Below are positions 19,592 through 28,987 of a stretch of 64,000 bases of DNA, in pieces. Origin of the DNA: CBDCTM01 sp965222005 (GTDB lineage Bacteria; Bacteroidota; Bacteroidia; Chitinophagales; Saprospiraceae); the NCBI GenBank assembly GCA_965222005.1, contig OZ244935.1, positions 3,844,001 to 3,908,000 of the forward strand. The letters run 5' to 3'. The notes beneath the pieces are model-generated. The model was not told the DNA's origin and did not search any database. It saw only the letters and a program-made list of their open reading frames with translations. How positions within the stretch are numbered: the stretch's first letter is position 1; the number at the start of each line of letters is the position of its first letter. The position numbers and the translations under genes were made by a program.

Positions 19592-19702
19592 AAACATCAA
19601 TAACAACAATACGAGGGTGGCAATTGCCACTACGGTGAATATCTTGCGCGCCTCTTTTTTCTGCTGAATTTCCCTTCTTCGTTTGCTCTTCGATTTTGCC
19701 AT
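19568..19702 (-). CDS. Small tail-anchored membrane protein, 44 aa
   Basis: A 44-codon frame too short for most gene callers. It starts MAKSKSKRRREIQQKKEARK, followed by one hydrophobic helix (IFTVVAIATLVLLLLMFLLY) and a short end (QSSI). The strongly basic head with a single C-terminal helix is the layout of small inner membrane proteins with a cytoplasmic N-terminus. The stop lies inside the 3' end of the converging glycosyltransferase gene (24-base overlap). No clear ribosome binding site, which is usual in this phylum. Function unknown. Confidence 0.6.
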   Translation of the reverse strand: MAKSKSKRRREIQQKKEARKIFTVVAIATLVLLLLMFLLYQSSI

Positions 19703-19947
19703 AATATACTGATTTGGTGAAAATGCCTATCAATAAGTGGTAAAGTATTTGTACGGGCTAAAATAGGAAATTCAGGCGCTTTTTCCAACCCTTTGGGCAA
19801 TGGAAAGCTCAAAGCCCGGCTGTTTTCTCACCCAATTATTCCAACGGCCGGATATCTGAAAGCCCGCTCAAATGACTACAAAATGGCAATTCTGCCAGCT
19901 TTTCCATGAAGATTCATGATAGCTTGGAATTCATATAAATTAATCAT

Positions 19948-22900
19948 ATGACTGAGAAAACACGTTTTTTCAACCTCAAACTGTTGCTCTCCGGCTTGTT
20001 GCTGGTACCATTTGCGGCGATGGCCAGCGGCTCCGATTGTAGCGATCCTGTGGTCATCCATTCCATCCCCTATCAGCAAATGGGAATGAATACAGCCGGC
20101 GCTGGTGATAACTATTCGGTCAGTCCCTGTGACGACAATTATATCGGTGGGGATGAGTATGTATTTACCTACACACCGCAGGCGAATGAATATCTCTCCA
20201 TTCGGCTGGAAAATGTGGACATTTGGACCGGCCTGCATCTGCTGGATGCCTGTCCGGATGCAGCTACCACTTGCGTAGCCTCGGATTTGAGCTCGAATGC
20301 CGGCAGCCGGGCCATCGACGATATAGCCCTCACTGCGGGCACGACTTATTTTATCATCGTATCCACCTTTCCCACTCCCCAAAGCACCAATTTCGATATT
20401 TTTCTCAGCCAGGGCAATCCTCCTGCAGCAGGTACCGATTGTTCTAATCCGCTGATTATCAATGACTTGCCGTTTAATGATGTGGCTCAAAATACAGCCA
20501 ATTTTGGCGACAATTACTCCGGTACCGGGCCTTGCGTCAATAATAATTACTTGAACGGCGATGATATTCTTTACCGCTATACGCCACCAGCCAATGAATC
20601 CGTAACGATCGAACTGTCCAATATTTCCGGATTTTTTGTAGCCGCCCAGCTCATGGATGGCTGCGTGAACGGCTCGCCCTCCTGCGTTGCCGGGGCCTAC
20701 AATGAGGTAAGTACCGACCAATTGGAATTACAAAATATTTATCTGGAAGAGGGAAAGGACTACTATCTGGTGATCTCCACCTGGGAAAATCCCCAAAGCG
20801 TCAGCTACGATCTGACCATTACATCCAATCGACTTTGCGAAAAACCAACCAACTTAATCCTCAGCAATATCGATGTCAGTTCAGCTACGGCTAGCTGGCA
20901 GGGTAGCTCCGATGCCTACGATCTGGCCATTGTACCGGCCGGGGATCAGCCGGAATCAGCCTTTCAGGAGATCAGCGGTACCCAGTTCACGGCCTCCAAT
21001 CTGATGGCTGGTCAGGCCTACGATGTGTATGTGCGTGGCAAATGTCCACCCGCTCCACTGATGATCACTGGCGTGTATGATGGCCCATTGTCGGGAGGTA
21101 ATCCCAAAGGGGTAGAGCTTTACGCAGCCGGAGATATTGATGATCTGAGCGATTTTGGTATCGGTTCAGCCAACAATGGGGGCGGCACAGATGGTAAAGA
21201 ATATGCTTTCCCGGCAGTATCGGTTGCGGCAGGTACATTCATTTACTGGGCCTCCGATGCCGATCTGTTTGCTGCTTTTTTTGGCTTTCAACCGGATTAT
21301 ACAGACAGCCACGCCCTCATCAATGGCAATGATGCCGTTGAGCTTTTTGAAGGGGATGTTGTGATCGATCAGTTTGGTTACCCCAATATCGATGGGATTG
21401 GTCAGCCGTGGGAGTACAAGGATGGCTGGGCGTACCGACAGTCCAGGCAGGAAAACAACCGCAGCGCTTTTGATGATAACAAATGGTATTACAGTGGCCT
21501 GGATAATCTGGAAGGCGGACCCACCAACAACAGTTGCGATGCACCCTTTCCGCTGGGCAGCTTTGAGCCTTTGCCCGTATTGAACTCTACATGGCAGGGG
21601 CCTGTGAGCTTTATTACAGCGCCTCCCCAGCCAGTTTGTGGAGGCCAATATTTTGACAACGGCGGTGTGAACGCCAACTACCGCCCCAATTCCAACGACA
21701 CGATTACCATTTGTCCAAATAATGCCGGCTACAGGGTATCTGTGAAGTTTGATCTCTTCGACTTACAGGCAGCCGGAGAGCAGTGTATTGATGAGTTGTA
21801 TGTTTTCAATGGAGACCATGTAAATGCCGAAATGATCAGCCCCTCCGGCAATACTTCCGACGGCTGGTGCTGGGACCTCAACAATAGTCCCGTTCAGGGT
21901 AGTGGCGATTTGAAAGACCAGGTGATTGAGTCCACACACAGCACGGGCTGCCTCACTTTTGTGTTTCGTTCAGATAGCGATACGGAGGGCGCAGGCTGGG
22001 CCGCTACGGTGAGCTGTATGCCGGTGGAAAACTGTGTGGAACCTGCCGATCTGGTGGTGAGCGATGTGAGCCAAACAAGTGCTAGGCTGAGCTGGGTTGA
22101 GGTGTCTGAAAATGCCCAAACGGCAGATGTTTCCTACGGCCCGGCAGGTATGAGCGGTCCGCAAGCAGGTACTCTGCTCGAAAATATCAGCGGGCCTTAC
22201 GAGTTGAGTGGCCTTATGCCCAGCAGCGCCTACGATGTGTATGTGCGCCAGCAATGTGGGGTTTTTGGCACCAGTGAGTGGATCGGCCCGCAGCGATTTT
22301 TGACAGGCTGCTCCTCCGCTTATGGCGATGATATTATCAACCCGATCCAGATTTCGGCACTGCCGTATTCAGGGCTCGGTTCTACTAAAGATTGTTTTAC
22401 CGACAATACCGGCAATTCCTCTGCCGATGCCTATTATAGCTTTACTACCGATGATTGTATCTACTCAGTACGCATCAGCACCTGCAACGAAATTTCCGAT
22501 TTTGATACCTACCTCCGTCTGCTGGATAGCCTGGGCAACGAGATCAGCCTGGCAGATGACGCTACTACCGAGCAGTGTAGCAATAGCATTGACGGGTTGA
22601 ATCGCCTTTCGGTGCTGGAAACAGTGGTACAGCCAAATACCAAATACTTTGTAGTGGTGGAGGGTTACGGGCCCAATGAGGGATTGTATCAACTGGATGT
22701 GGAAGAATGGAATCTGCCGTATATTCAAACCGAGTATGTGGTGAGAAATAACAACTGCTTTGGTGGCAAAGAAGGCGTCATTCTGGTAAAAGCGACTCAG
22801 GGAGCAGCTCCCTACACATACCACTGGAGCCACGGCCCTCAGACCAATAGCATCAGCGATTTGGCGGCTGGCACTTACGTAGTGACGATTACGGATGCCT

Positions 22901-23445
22901 GTGATTTTTCTTTGGTAGAAGAGGTAGTGCTGACTCAGCCGCAAGCCATTAGCATGACGAGCACTATTACGCCTGAATCGCAAAACGGACTGGCAAATGG
23001 AGCGGTTGAGCTGGTGGTAGAAGGCGGCACTACGCCTTACCAATTTAGCTGGGATAATGGAGAAAAAACAAAAAACCTGGCTGATCTAAGTCCTGGTACC
23101 TATTGTGTGACGATTACCGACCGGGCTGGATGTACCGCCAGTGAATGCTTTGAGGTAGGTGGCCAAACGGTAGGTGTGCAGCAAATCGATGAGCTGCTGA
23201 GCATAGAAGTTTTGCCCAATCCGAGTAGCCACGAAGCCTTTATTCATCTGCACTTCAGGGAAGCGGTAGATGTGGAGCTGACGATACTGAGCGCTACCGG
23301 TCAGTTGATGGATCGCTTTGCCGACCGGCAGCTGCGCAGCAAACGATACGAACTGGCGGTGGCCGATTATCCCGAAGGGGTATATTTTGTGCAGGTCAAT
23401 TACCGCAACTACGTGTTCGCTTACAAGCTGGTGGTAAGCCGATAG
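19948..23445 (+). CDS. Large multidomain T9SS surface protein
   Basis: 1165 aa with a signal peptide (to about residue 27). In order: two bacterial pre-peptidase-like domains (C-terminal parts TYFIIVSTFPTPQSTNFDI and DYYLVISTWENPQSVSYDL), a fibronectin type III module, a lamin-tail-like domain (ITGVYDGPLSGGNPKGVEL, then FGYPNIDG), a CUB-like domain with paired cysteines, another fibronectin module, and a further pre-peptidase-like domain. Two SprB-like repeats follow (GAAPYTYHWSHG and GTTPYQFSWDNG), then a T9SS sorting domain (VLPNPSSHEA to LVVSR). No catalytic motif seen. Probably a surface adhesin or motility-related protein: SprB repeats are known from the gliding adhesin SprB of Flavobacterium. 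Confidence 0.9.
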   Translation: MTEKTRFFNLKLLLSGLLLVPFAAMASGSDCSDPVVIHSIPYQQMGMNTAGAGDNYSVSPCDDNYIGGDEYVFTYTPQANEYLSIRLENVDIWTGLHLLDACPDAATTCVASDLSSNAGSRAIDDIALTAGTTYFIIVSTFPTPQSTNFDIFLSQGNPPAAGTDCSNPLIINDLPFNDVAQNTANFGDNYSGTGPCVNNNYLNGDDILYRYTPPANESVTIELSNISGFFVAAQLMDGCVNGSPSCVAGAYNEVSTDQLELQNIYLEEGKDYYLVISTWENPQSVSYDLTITSNRLCEKPTNLILSNIDVSSATASWQGSSDAYDLAIVPAGDQPESAFQEISGTQFTASNLMAGQAYDVYVRGKCPPAPLMITGVYDGPLSGGNPKGVELYAAGDIDDLSDFGIGSANNGGGTDGKEYAFPAVSVAAGTFIYWASDADLFAAFFGFQPDYTDSHALINGNDAVELFEGDVVIDQFGYPNIDGIGQPWEYKDGWAYRQSRQENNRSAFDDNKWYYSGLDNLEGGPTNNSCDAPFPLGSFEPLPVLNSTWQGPVSFITAPPQPVCGGQYFDNGGVNANYRPNSNDTITICPNNAGYRVSVKFDLFDLQAAGEQCIDELYVFNGDHVNAEMISPSGNTSDGWCWDLNNSPVQGSGDLKDQVIESTHSTGCLTFVFRSDSDTEGAGWAATVSCMPVENCVEPADLVVSDVSQTSARLSWVEVSENAQTADVSYGPAGMSGPQAGTLLENISGPYELSGLMPSSAYDVYVRQQCGVFGTSEWIGPQRFLTGCSSAYGDDIINPIQISALPYSGLGSTKDCFTDNTGNSSADAYYSFTTDDCIYSVRISTCNEISDFDTYLRLLDSLGNEISLADDATTEQCSNSIDGLNRLSVLETVVQPNTKYFVVVEGYGPNEGLYQLDVEEWNLPYIQTEYVVRNNNCFGGKEGVILVKATQGAAPYTYHWSHGPQTNSISDLAAGTYVVTITDACDFSLVEEVVLTQPQAISMTSTITPESQNGLANGAVELVVEGGTTPYQFSWDNGEKTKNLADLSPGTYCVTITDRAGCTASECFEVGGQTVGVQQIDELLSIEVLPNPSSHEAFIHLHFREAVDVELTILSATGQLMDRFADRQLRSKRYELAVADYPEGVYFVQVNYRNYVFAYKLVVSR

Positions 23446-23457
23446 TTTTGAGATGGC

Positions 23458-23482
23458 CAGACTGAAGACTTCCTACAGTCTG
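23458..23482. terminator. Weak hairpin between convergent genes
   Basis: Seven-base arms (CAGACTG and CAGTCTG) with an 11-base loop sit between two converging genes. There is no good T run on either strand, so a terminator role is uncertain. Confidence 0.25.
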
Positions 23483-23511
23483 AAAATCTGCCAACCTGAA
23501 AACCTATCCCT

Positions 23512-24807
23512 TCACCGCTGTTGTTCGTAAAATTCCACGATCCGCTCGTCCACCAAAATATCTCTTGGGCGCACAGGCTGTTTGAGGACGATGCCCTCCA
23601 GCGTTCGGCAGCGGCTCAGCGCCACATAAGTCTGGCCATGCTCAAAAGCACCGCGGCCCAGGTCGATGATAACCTTGTCGAAGGTTTTGCCCTGGCTTTT
23701 GTGGATGGTGATGGCCCAGGCCAGCCTTAGCGGATACTGAGTGAAGCTGCCCACTATCTCCGTTTCGATGGCATTAGCATTTTCTTCGCTGAGCTTGTAA
23801 CGCTCAATTTCCCACACCAGCCGTTCTACTTCTACCAGTTTACTTGTGCCATCCTGCTCTTCTACCTGCACAGCTATTTGATCGGGTTTGAGGCTGATGA
23901 CCTTGCCGATGGTGCCATTGACAAAACGGCGCTGCGGATCGTTTTTGATGAACATCACCTGAGCGCCGACTTTTAGCTTTAAGGCAGGCTCGGTAGGAAA
24001 CAAGCGGGCTGCGAAATTGCCCGATACACTGGCCAGGTAAGTATGCTCTTCGGTTTGGAGCAGGGAAAGCTCTCTGCTGTTGATGATGTCAACAATCTTG
24101 TTTCGGGTAGATAGTGTGATGTAGGGCTCGTCTGGTTGAAAGGCAGGGAGATACCGTTCATTGAGGTCTTCGAGATCATCGGTATCGGCCTGATTGAGGC
24201 GAACGGCATCCAGCAGCCGCAGAAAGTAACGCGACTCCTGACGATAGTTTTTACTCAACTCAATCATTTCCATTTGAAAACCCTCTTCAAATACTTTGGC
24301 AGAGAAAAAATAGGGACTGTCGTAATAAGTACTAAATAGGGTATGCTCCACGTCGCGGGCTACCACTGGCGGCAGTTGAAACAGGTCGCCAAAGCACACA
24401 AGTTGCACACCACCGAAAGGCAGAGGGCTTTCGCGATTGATGCGCAAAAAAACGTCGATGCTGTCAAACAAATCTGCCCGCACCATTGATATTTCGTCGA
24501 TCACCAGCACTTCGATTTTCTGATAGAGTTTGCGTTGGCGCAATTTTTTGATCTCGCTGCGCGACAGCGGTTTGGCTGGAAAACGGAAAAAAGAGTGGAT
24601 GGTTTGGCCCTTTACATTGAGGGCTGCTACGCCGGTTGGAGCCAGCACAATGGTTTTCTTTTTTGTGGTGTTGCGGAATACCTGCAGCAGAGTAGATTTG
24701 CCGGTACCAGCCCGCCCGGTGATGAAGAGAGAGCGGTCGGATTGTTCCAGGAGGTTGAGAATATCCTGAAATTCGGTATTGAGCTCAAGGGGTTGCTGGT
24801 GAATCAT
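23512..24807 (-). CDS. PIF1-like DNA helicase (SF1)
   Basis: 431 aa from ATG 24807. The longer open frame upstream lies inside the neighbouring nuclease gene and lacks helicase similarity. Motifs are clear: Walker A GRAGTGKST near residues 31-39, motif Ia APTGVAALNVKGQTIHSFF, Walker B VLVIDEISMV, then FGDLFQLPPV, a NYRQ motif, and C-terminal LAWAITIHKSQGKTFDKV with YVALSRCR. PIF1/RecD2-type helicases are ATP-driven 5'-3' helicases that remove obstacles at replication forks; PIF1 members unwind G-quadruplexes. The gene starts 34 bp after the exported nuclease gene on the same strand, so the two are probably co-transcribed. Confidence 0.92.
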   Translation of the reverse strand: MIHQQPLELNTEFQDILNLLEQSDRSLFITGRAGTGKSTLLQVFRNTTKKKTIVLAPTGVAALNVKGQTIHSFFRFPAKPLSRSEIKKLRQRKLYQKIEVLVIDEISMVRADLFDSIDVFLRINRESPLPFGGVQLVCFGDLFQLPPVVARDVEHTLFSTYYDSPYFFSAKVFEEGFQMEMIELSKNYRQESRYFLRLLDAVRLNQADTDDLEDLNERYLPAFQPDEPYITLSTRNKIVDIINSRELSLLQTEEHTYLASVSGNFAARLFPTEPALKLKVGAQVMFIKNDPQRRFVNGTIGKVISLKPDQIAVQVEEQDGTSKLVEVERLVWEIERYKLSEENANAIETEIVGSFTQYPLRLAWAITIHKSQGKTFDKVIIDLGRGAFEHGQTYVALSRCRTLEGIVLKQPVRPRDILVDERIVEFYEQQR

Positions 24808-24841
24808 GAGCGGGGAAGATACGAAGATTGCTCCAGCAAGT

Positions 24842-25879
24842 TTACATCGCTTTGACCAGATACACGAATACCGGAAAATGATCGCTATATCCGCCGATGT
24901 ATTCGCCCCCCGAAAAGGTGCGGAAAGGATAGCCTTTGAAGGTGCCTTTCTTTTGGATGAGGTACTTGGGATTGTGCACTTTGGCACGGTAAAACTGATA
25001 GCCTTCGGTATTCTTATCCAAATAGCCTGCGGATAGTATGATCTGGTCGAACAGGCTCCAGGCACCTCGCCAGGCAGTAGTTCCGAGTCCCTTTTTGTAA
25101 AAATTATACATCGGGTTGTAAAGGCCCGACTTAGCCGCCTTGTTCTTTTTAGCTTCCGCTTTCAACACCTCCCTACAACTCGGACTGTTGGGATCATCAT
25201 TGAGGTCACCCATGATGATGACCTTGGCATTGGGATTTTCGTGCTGTAGCGAATCTACAATCCGCTTATTTTGGAAGGCCGCCATATTGCGGAAATGTTG
25301 TGTTTCCTGTTCGCCGCCCCGCCTCGATGGCCAGTGATTGACCAGCACATGCAGCTCTTCCCCATCGTATTGGCCGCCTACCAAAAGTACATCGCGGGTG
25401 AATAGCGTATCGCCATTTGGCTTTACGGTAGTCAGATCAATGGCTTTGCTGTAGGCTGGTTTGAAATATTTGGGTTGGTATAAAAGGCCTACATCAATGC
25501 CTCGGCGATCAGGCGAATTGAAGTGGATGATCTGATAATTGCGGCTTTTAAGTTTGGGATGTGCCACAAAATCCTCGAGCACACTGCGGTTTTCAATTTC
25601 GGCCACACCGAGTATGGCCAGCCCGTCGGGCGTGAGCTCATTGCCCAGCTCGGATACCACCTGAGCCAGATGATCGAGCTTTTCGCGATAGATGGTTTCG
25701 GTATAGCGTAGCTCGCCTTGAGGGGTGAAGTCATCGTCGCGGGTGAGGCTGTCATCCTCCAGGTCGAAGAGATTTTCGAGATTGTAAAAACCAATCGCTC
25801 CGATTTTGTATTGTTTTTCCTGGGCATCCAGCGTGAAAAAACCGATCAGGCTAAAGATCAACAGATAGTATTTGGTCAT
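24842..25879 (-). CDS. Exported endonuclease/exonuclease/phosphatase family protein
   Basis: 345 aa from ATG 25879, which begins a signal peptide (MTKYYLLIFSLIGFFTLDAQ). The EEP fold is shown by FYNLENLFD (metal ligand Asn), ILGVAEIENR (catalytic Glu), a loop with NHWPSRRGG, MGDLNDDPNSP (Asp-Asn pair) and a terminal YSDHFPVFV (Asp-His). Members hydrolyse phosphodiester bonds in DNA, RNA or lipids with Mg2+. In Bacteroidota, exported members are commonly encoded beside a TonB-dependent receptor and a DUF5689 lipoprotein, as here (divergent). A role in breaking down extracellular nucleic acids is likely. A -7 box lies 49 bases upstream. Confidence 0.92.
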   Translation of the reverse strand: MTKYYLLIFSLIGFFTLDAQEKQYKIGAIGFYNLENLFDLEDDSLTRDDDFTPQGELRYTETIYREKLDHLAQVVSELGNELTPDGLAILGVAEIENRSVLEDFVAHPKLKSRNYQIIHFNSPDRRGIDVGLLYQPKYFKPAYSKAIDLTTVKPNGDTLFTRDVLLVGGQYDGEELHVLVNHWPSRRGGEQETQHFRNMAAFQNKRIVDSLQHENPNAKVIIMGDLNDDPNSPSCREVLKAEAKKNKAAKSGLYNPMYNFYKKGLGTTAWRGAWSLFDQIILSAGYLDKNTEGYQFYRAKVHNPKYLIQKKGTFKGYPFRTFSGGEYIGGYSDHFPVFVYLVKAM

Positions 25880-25927
25880 GAATTGTGATTTGATGAATGA
25901 AACACTGGGGCTTGATAGAATGTGGCG

Positions 25928-25935
25928 CAAAGATA
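25928..25935 (-). promoter_or_regulatory. Bacteroidota-type -7 box (TATCTTTG)
   Basis: TAnnTTTG match 49 bases upstream of the exported nuclease start. It forms a divergent pair with the box at 26032-26039. Confidence 0.45.
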
Positions 25936-26031
25936 GGCAGATCGCCGATATGTGTAGGTTTTGCTGCCATTTATGATGTTAACTATTGGTAAAATTTAAC
26001 TGCATCTGATAGAAGGTTAGATAAATTGCCT

Positions 26032-26039
26032 TAATTTTG
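26032..26039 (+). promoter_or_regulatory. Bacteroidota-type -7 box (TAATTTTG)
   Basis: TAnnTTTG match 43 bases before the TonB receptor ATG at 26082. A TTG inside the box opens the same reading frame, but that start would lie upstream of the expected transcript start. Confidence 0.45.
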
Positions 26040-26081
26040 CACTACAAAAAACTAGTTCTTTTGGCTACTAAACCCTTACAC

Positions 26082-28865
26082 ATGGCGTACCGAGCTTTGC
26101 TACTACTTGCCACACTATGCCTTTTGGCATTTAACGCCTTCACCCAAAGCATCATTATTAAAGGAAATGTTAAAGCACTCACTCCTTCTGAACAGGTGGA
26201 AGGATTGCAAGTGCTGTTGGAGAAAAATCAGGCAACTGGTACTACGGATGCGAATGGAGGCTTTGAGATGGAAGTCCCAAATGCAGGCAGCGAAACGCTT
26301 ATTATCAGCCGCGATGGCCGCGAATTGGGCCGCCACAGCTTCCAAATTCAAGCGCCCATCACTGATTTGGGGAGCATCGAGTTGAGTAATCCTGTCAATG
26401 ATATCGTCGCCAATGACGCCATTCCTACCGTCACGCTTACGGATAATGATTTTGATGAGAATGAAGACGATTTCCAGTTTTCGTCCCTGCTCACCGCGAG
26501 CCGCGATGTGTTTTTGTCCACTGCGTCTTTCACCTTCGGTACGCGTCGCTTCCGAATTCGGGGCCTCAATGCCGATGATTATGAATACTATATCAATGGA
26601 ATGCCAATCAATGAACTGGAGGCCGGAAGAGTGGCGTTCAATAGTTGGTCGGGCCTCAACGATGTAACCCGCAGAGGAGATGCCCATCTCGGACTAACGC
26701 CCGCCTACTACAGCTTCGGAGGGCTTGGTGGGTCGGTGCATATCAATATGCGGGCCTCCCAGCAACGGGCTCAAAAGCGTATCTCCTTTTCCCGCGCCAG
26801 TATATCTTACAAAAACCGTATTATGGCCACCTATAGCACCGGCTGGCTGAAAAATGATTGGGCCTTTTCCGTTTCCGGTTCCCATCGCTGGGCCGACGAG
26901 GGCTATATCGAAGGAGCATTCTATGATGCCTGGGCTTACTATGCCAGCGCTCAGAAAAAAATCAACGATAAGCATCTGCTCAATTTGTCGGTATTCGGTA
27001 CCCCTACCGAGCGGGGCAGAGCAAGTGCTTCGGTACAGGAAATGTACGATCTGGCTGACGATAATTATTACAACCCCAACTGGGGTTACCAAAATGGTAA
27101 AAAGCGTAATGCTCGTATTGGCCGCTTCCACCAGCCAATGGCCATTCTGACCCACGATTGGGATATCGATGAGGGGAGCAGCCTGGTAACGGCAGTTGGC
27201 TTCCAGCAAGGGATCAACAGCAGCTCGGCGCTCGATTGGTACAATGCGACCGATCCCCGGCCTGACTATTACCGCAAGCTGCCCAGCTATATTGCGTCCC
27301 GTTCGTCGGCTGAAGTGGCTGGCCAGGTGGCCAATTTGCTGCGTAGCAATAAGGAATTGCGGCAGCTGAACTGGCATCGCTTTTACGATGTCAATCGCGA
27401 TAGCCCTTTCACAGTCAAGGATGCCAATGGGGTGCAAGGCAATACGGTGAGCGGCAATCTGTCCCGCTACATTGTTGAGGATCGGCATTACGACAGCCAG
27501 AAGATCAATTTTTACAGCAATCTTCAAAAGACGCTGAGCGATCAGTTTACGCTGAATGGCGGATTGAGTTATCAATATTTCAAAGGAGAAAATTACAAAG
27601 AGCTGGAAGATTTGCTGGGTGGTGATTTTTATGTGGACTATGATGAATTTGCCGAACGCGACTTTCCTGATGATGATGGCTCACGGCAAAACGATCTCAA
27701 TCATCCCAACCGGGTGTTGGCTGAAGGCGATCAATTTGGTTACAGCTACGACTCCGATATTCACAAAGCGGGTGCCTGGTTGCAGGGGCAGTGGGGTATT
27801 GGGCGCTGGGAACCCTTCCTGGCTGCCAATGTATCGAACACCCGTTTTTGGCGAACGGGCAACTTCCGCAATGGCAAATTTCCGGACAGCTCCTTTGGAG
27901 AAGGTGAAAAACAAAGTTTTACCAATTACGGAGTAAAAGGCGGACTTACCTATACCATTGATGGCCGCAATTATGTGTATGCCAATGCTACCTACCGGAC
28001 CCGTGCCCCTTATTTTCGGCATGCTTATGTATCGCCGCGCACGCGCCATCAGGTAGTTCCCGATTTGAAGGAAGTGACCCAATGGGGTGGGGAGGCTGGC
28101 TATCAATTGCGCTCACCGGACGTGAAGGCCCGACTGACGGGCTATTATCTCAATATTGACAACGTGACCGAAACTTCCAGTTTTTACCATGACGAGGAGC
28201 GCACCTTTGTCAACTACATCATCAGCAATATCGATGCGCGTACTACTGGCATAGAACTGGGAATAGAAGCCAAGCTCGCTGCTGGGCTGTTGATTCATGG
28301 CGTGGCGGCAGTTGGCCAGCGTGTATTTACCTCCCGGCCCAGCGCTACCATCTCGCAAGACAATGATGCCAGCCTGCTGGTTGAAGCACAAACGATTTAT
28401 GTAAAAAACTTCCATGTGGCCCGCGGGCCCCACCAAGCGTACAATGTGGGGCTGGAATACCGGCCGAGAGGCTACTGGAGCTTTTGGCTGGATGTGAGCT
28501 ATTTCAACAAAAACTGGCTCAGCCTCAATCCGGTACGGCGAACCGAAGCAGCCATCTCGCTGGACGAAACGGGAACCGACAAGATCGAGCAGGGCTCTGA
28601 GCTTTGGAAAGACATCCTTTGGCAAACCGAAACGGATGGCGCCATGATGCTTGATCTGAGCGCCCGCAAGAGCTTTAAATGGGGCGATTATTATCTGGCT
28701 TTCAATCTGGGACTCAACAACCTGCTCAACCACCAGGATTTTATCACCGGAGGCTTTGAGCAGTACCGCTTCGATTTTGAAGACAAAGATGTAAGCCGCT
28801 TTCAGCCCAGGCTGTATTACGGCTATGGATTTACCTACTATTTTAATGTAAGTTTAAGCTTCTAA
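26082..28865 (+). CDS. TonB-dependent outer membrane receptor
   Basis: 927 aa from ATG 26082, with a signal peptide (MAYRALLLLATLCLLAFNAFTQ). A carboxypeptidase-regulatory-like domain comes first (GNVKALTPSEQVEGLQVLLEK to the IELS strand), then a plug domain with FTFGTRRFRIRGLNADDYEYYINGMPINE (motif GTRRFRIRGLN), then a beta-barrel ending in FNVSLSF with a terminal Phe typical of outer membrane proteins. It should import a substrate powered by TonB-ExbBD. The divergent exported nuclease and the DUF5689 lipoprotein beyond the insertion element suggest nucleic-acid-derived compounds or phosphate. The TTG at 26037 was rejected because it falls inside the -7 box. Confidence 0.93.
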   Translation: MAYRALLLLATLCLLAFNAFTQSIIIKGNVKALTPSEQVEGLQVLLEKNQATGTTDANGGFEMEVPNAGSETLIISRDGRELGRHSFQIQAPITDLGSIELSNPVNDIVANDAIPTVTLTDNDFDENEDDFQFSSLLTASRDVFLSTASFTFGTRRFRIRGLNADDYEYYINGMPINELEAGRVAFNSWSGLNDVTRRGDAHLGLTPAYYSFGGLGGSVHINMRASQQRAQKRISFSRASISYKNRIMATYSTGWLKNDWAFSVSGSHRWADEGYIEGAFYDAWAYYASAQKKINDKHLLNLSVFGTPTERGRASASVQEMYDLADDNYYNPNWGYQNGKKRNARIGRFHQPMAILTHDWDIDEGSSLVTAVGFQQGINSSSALDWYNATDPRPDYYRKLPSYIASRSSAEVAGQVANLLRSNKELRQLNWHRFYDVNRDSPFTVKDANGVQGNTVSGNLSRYIVEDRHYDSQKINFYSNLQKTLSDQFTLNGGLSYQYFKGENYKELEDLLGGDFYVDYDEFAERDFPDDDGSRQNDLNHPNRVLAEGDQFGYSYDSDIHKAGAWLQGQWGIGRWEPFLAANVSNTRFWRTGNFRNGKFPDSSFGEGEKQSFTNYGVKGGLTYTIDGRNYVYANATYRTRAPYFRHAYVSPRTRHQVVPDLKEVTQWGGEAGYQLRSPDVKARLTGYYLNIDNVTETSSFYHDEERTFVNYIISNIDARTTGIELGIEAKLAAGLLIHGVAAVGQRVFTSRPSATISQDNDASLLVEAQTIYVKNFHVARGPHQAYNVGLEYRPRGYWSFWLDVSYFNKNWLSLNPVRRTEAAISLDETGTDKIEQGSELWKDILWQTETDGAMMLDLSARKSFKWGDYYLAFNLGLNNLLNHQDFITGGFEQYRFDFEDKDVSRFQPRLYYGYGFTYYFNVSLSF

Positions 28866-28889
28866 TTTATTGACATTCAGTTGTTTAAG

Positions 28890-28921
28890 AAAATATAAAA
28901 ACATGAAAATATAAAAACATG
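28890..28921. repeat. 16-bp tandem duplication
   Basis: Two perfect copies of a 16-base A+T-rich unit (AAAATATAAAAACATG) at 28890-28905 and 28906-28921. They lie just left of the IS110-family element and overlap its possible left boundary. Confidence 0.9.
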
Positions 28922-28987
28922 AAACTCCGATGACTAAAAGATATAGACAGACAAGGGAATGATTAAATTGGGAACCAAAAACATTAG

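Noticed and set aside
19876..20721. 281-codon minus frame
   Set aside because: Shadow of the T9SS surface protein; composition is Gly/Ile-rich antisense and has no start context.
26694..27575. 293-codon minus frame
   Set aside because: Antisense to the TonB receptor, whose domains are clear.
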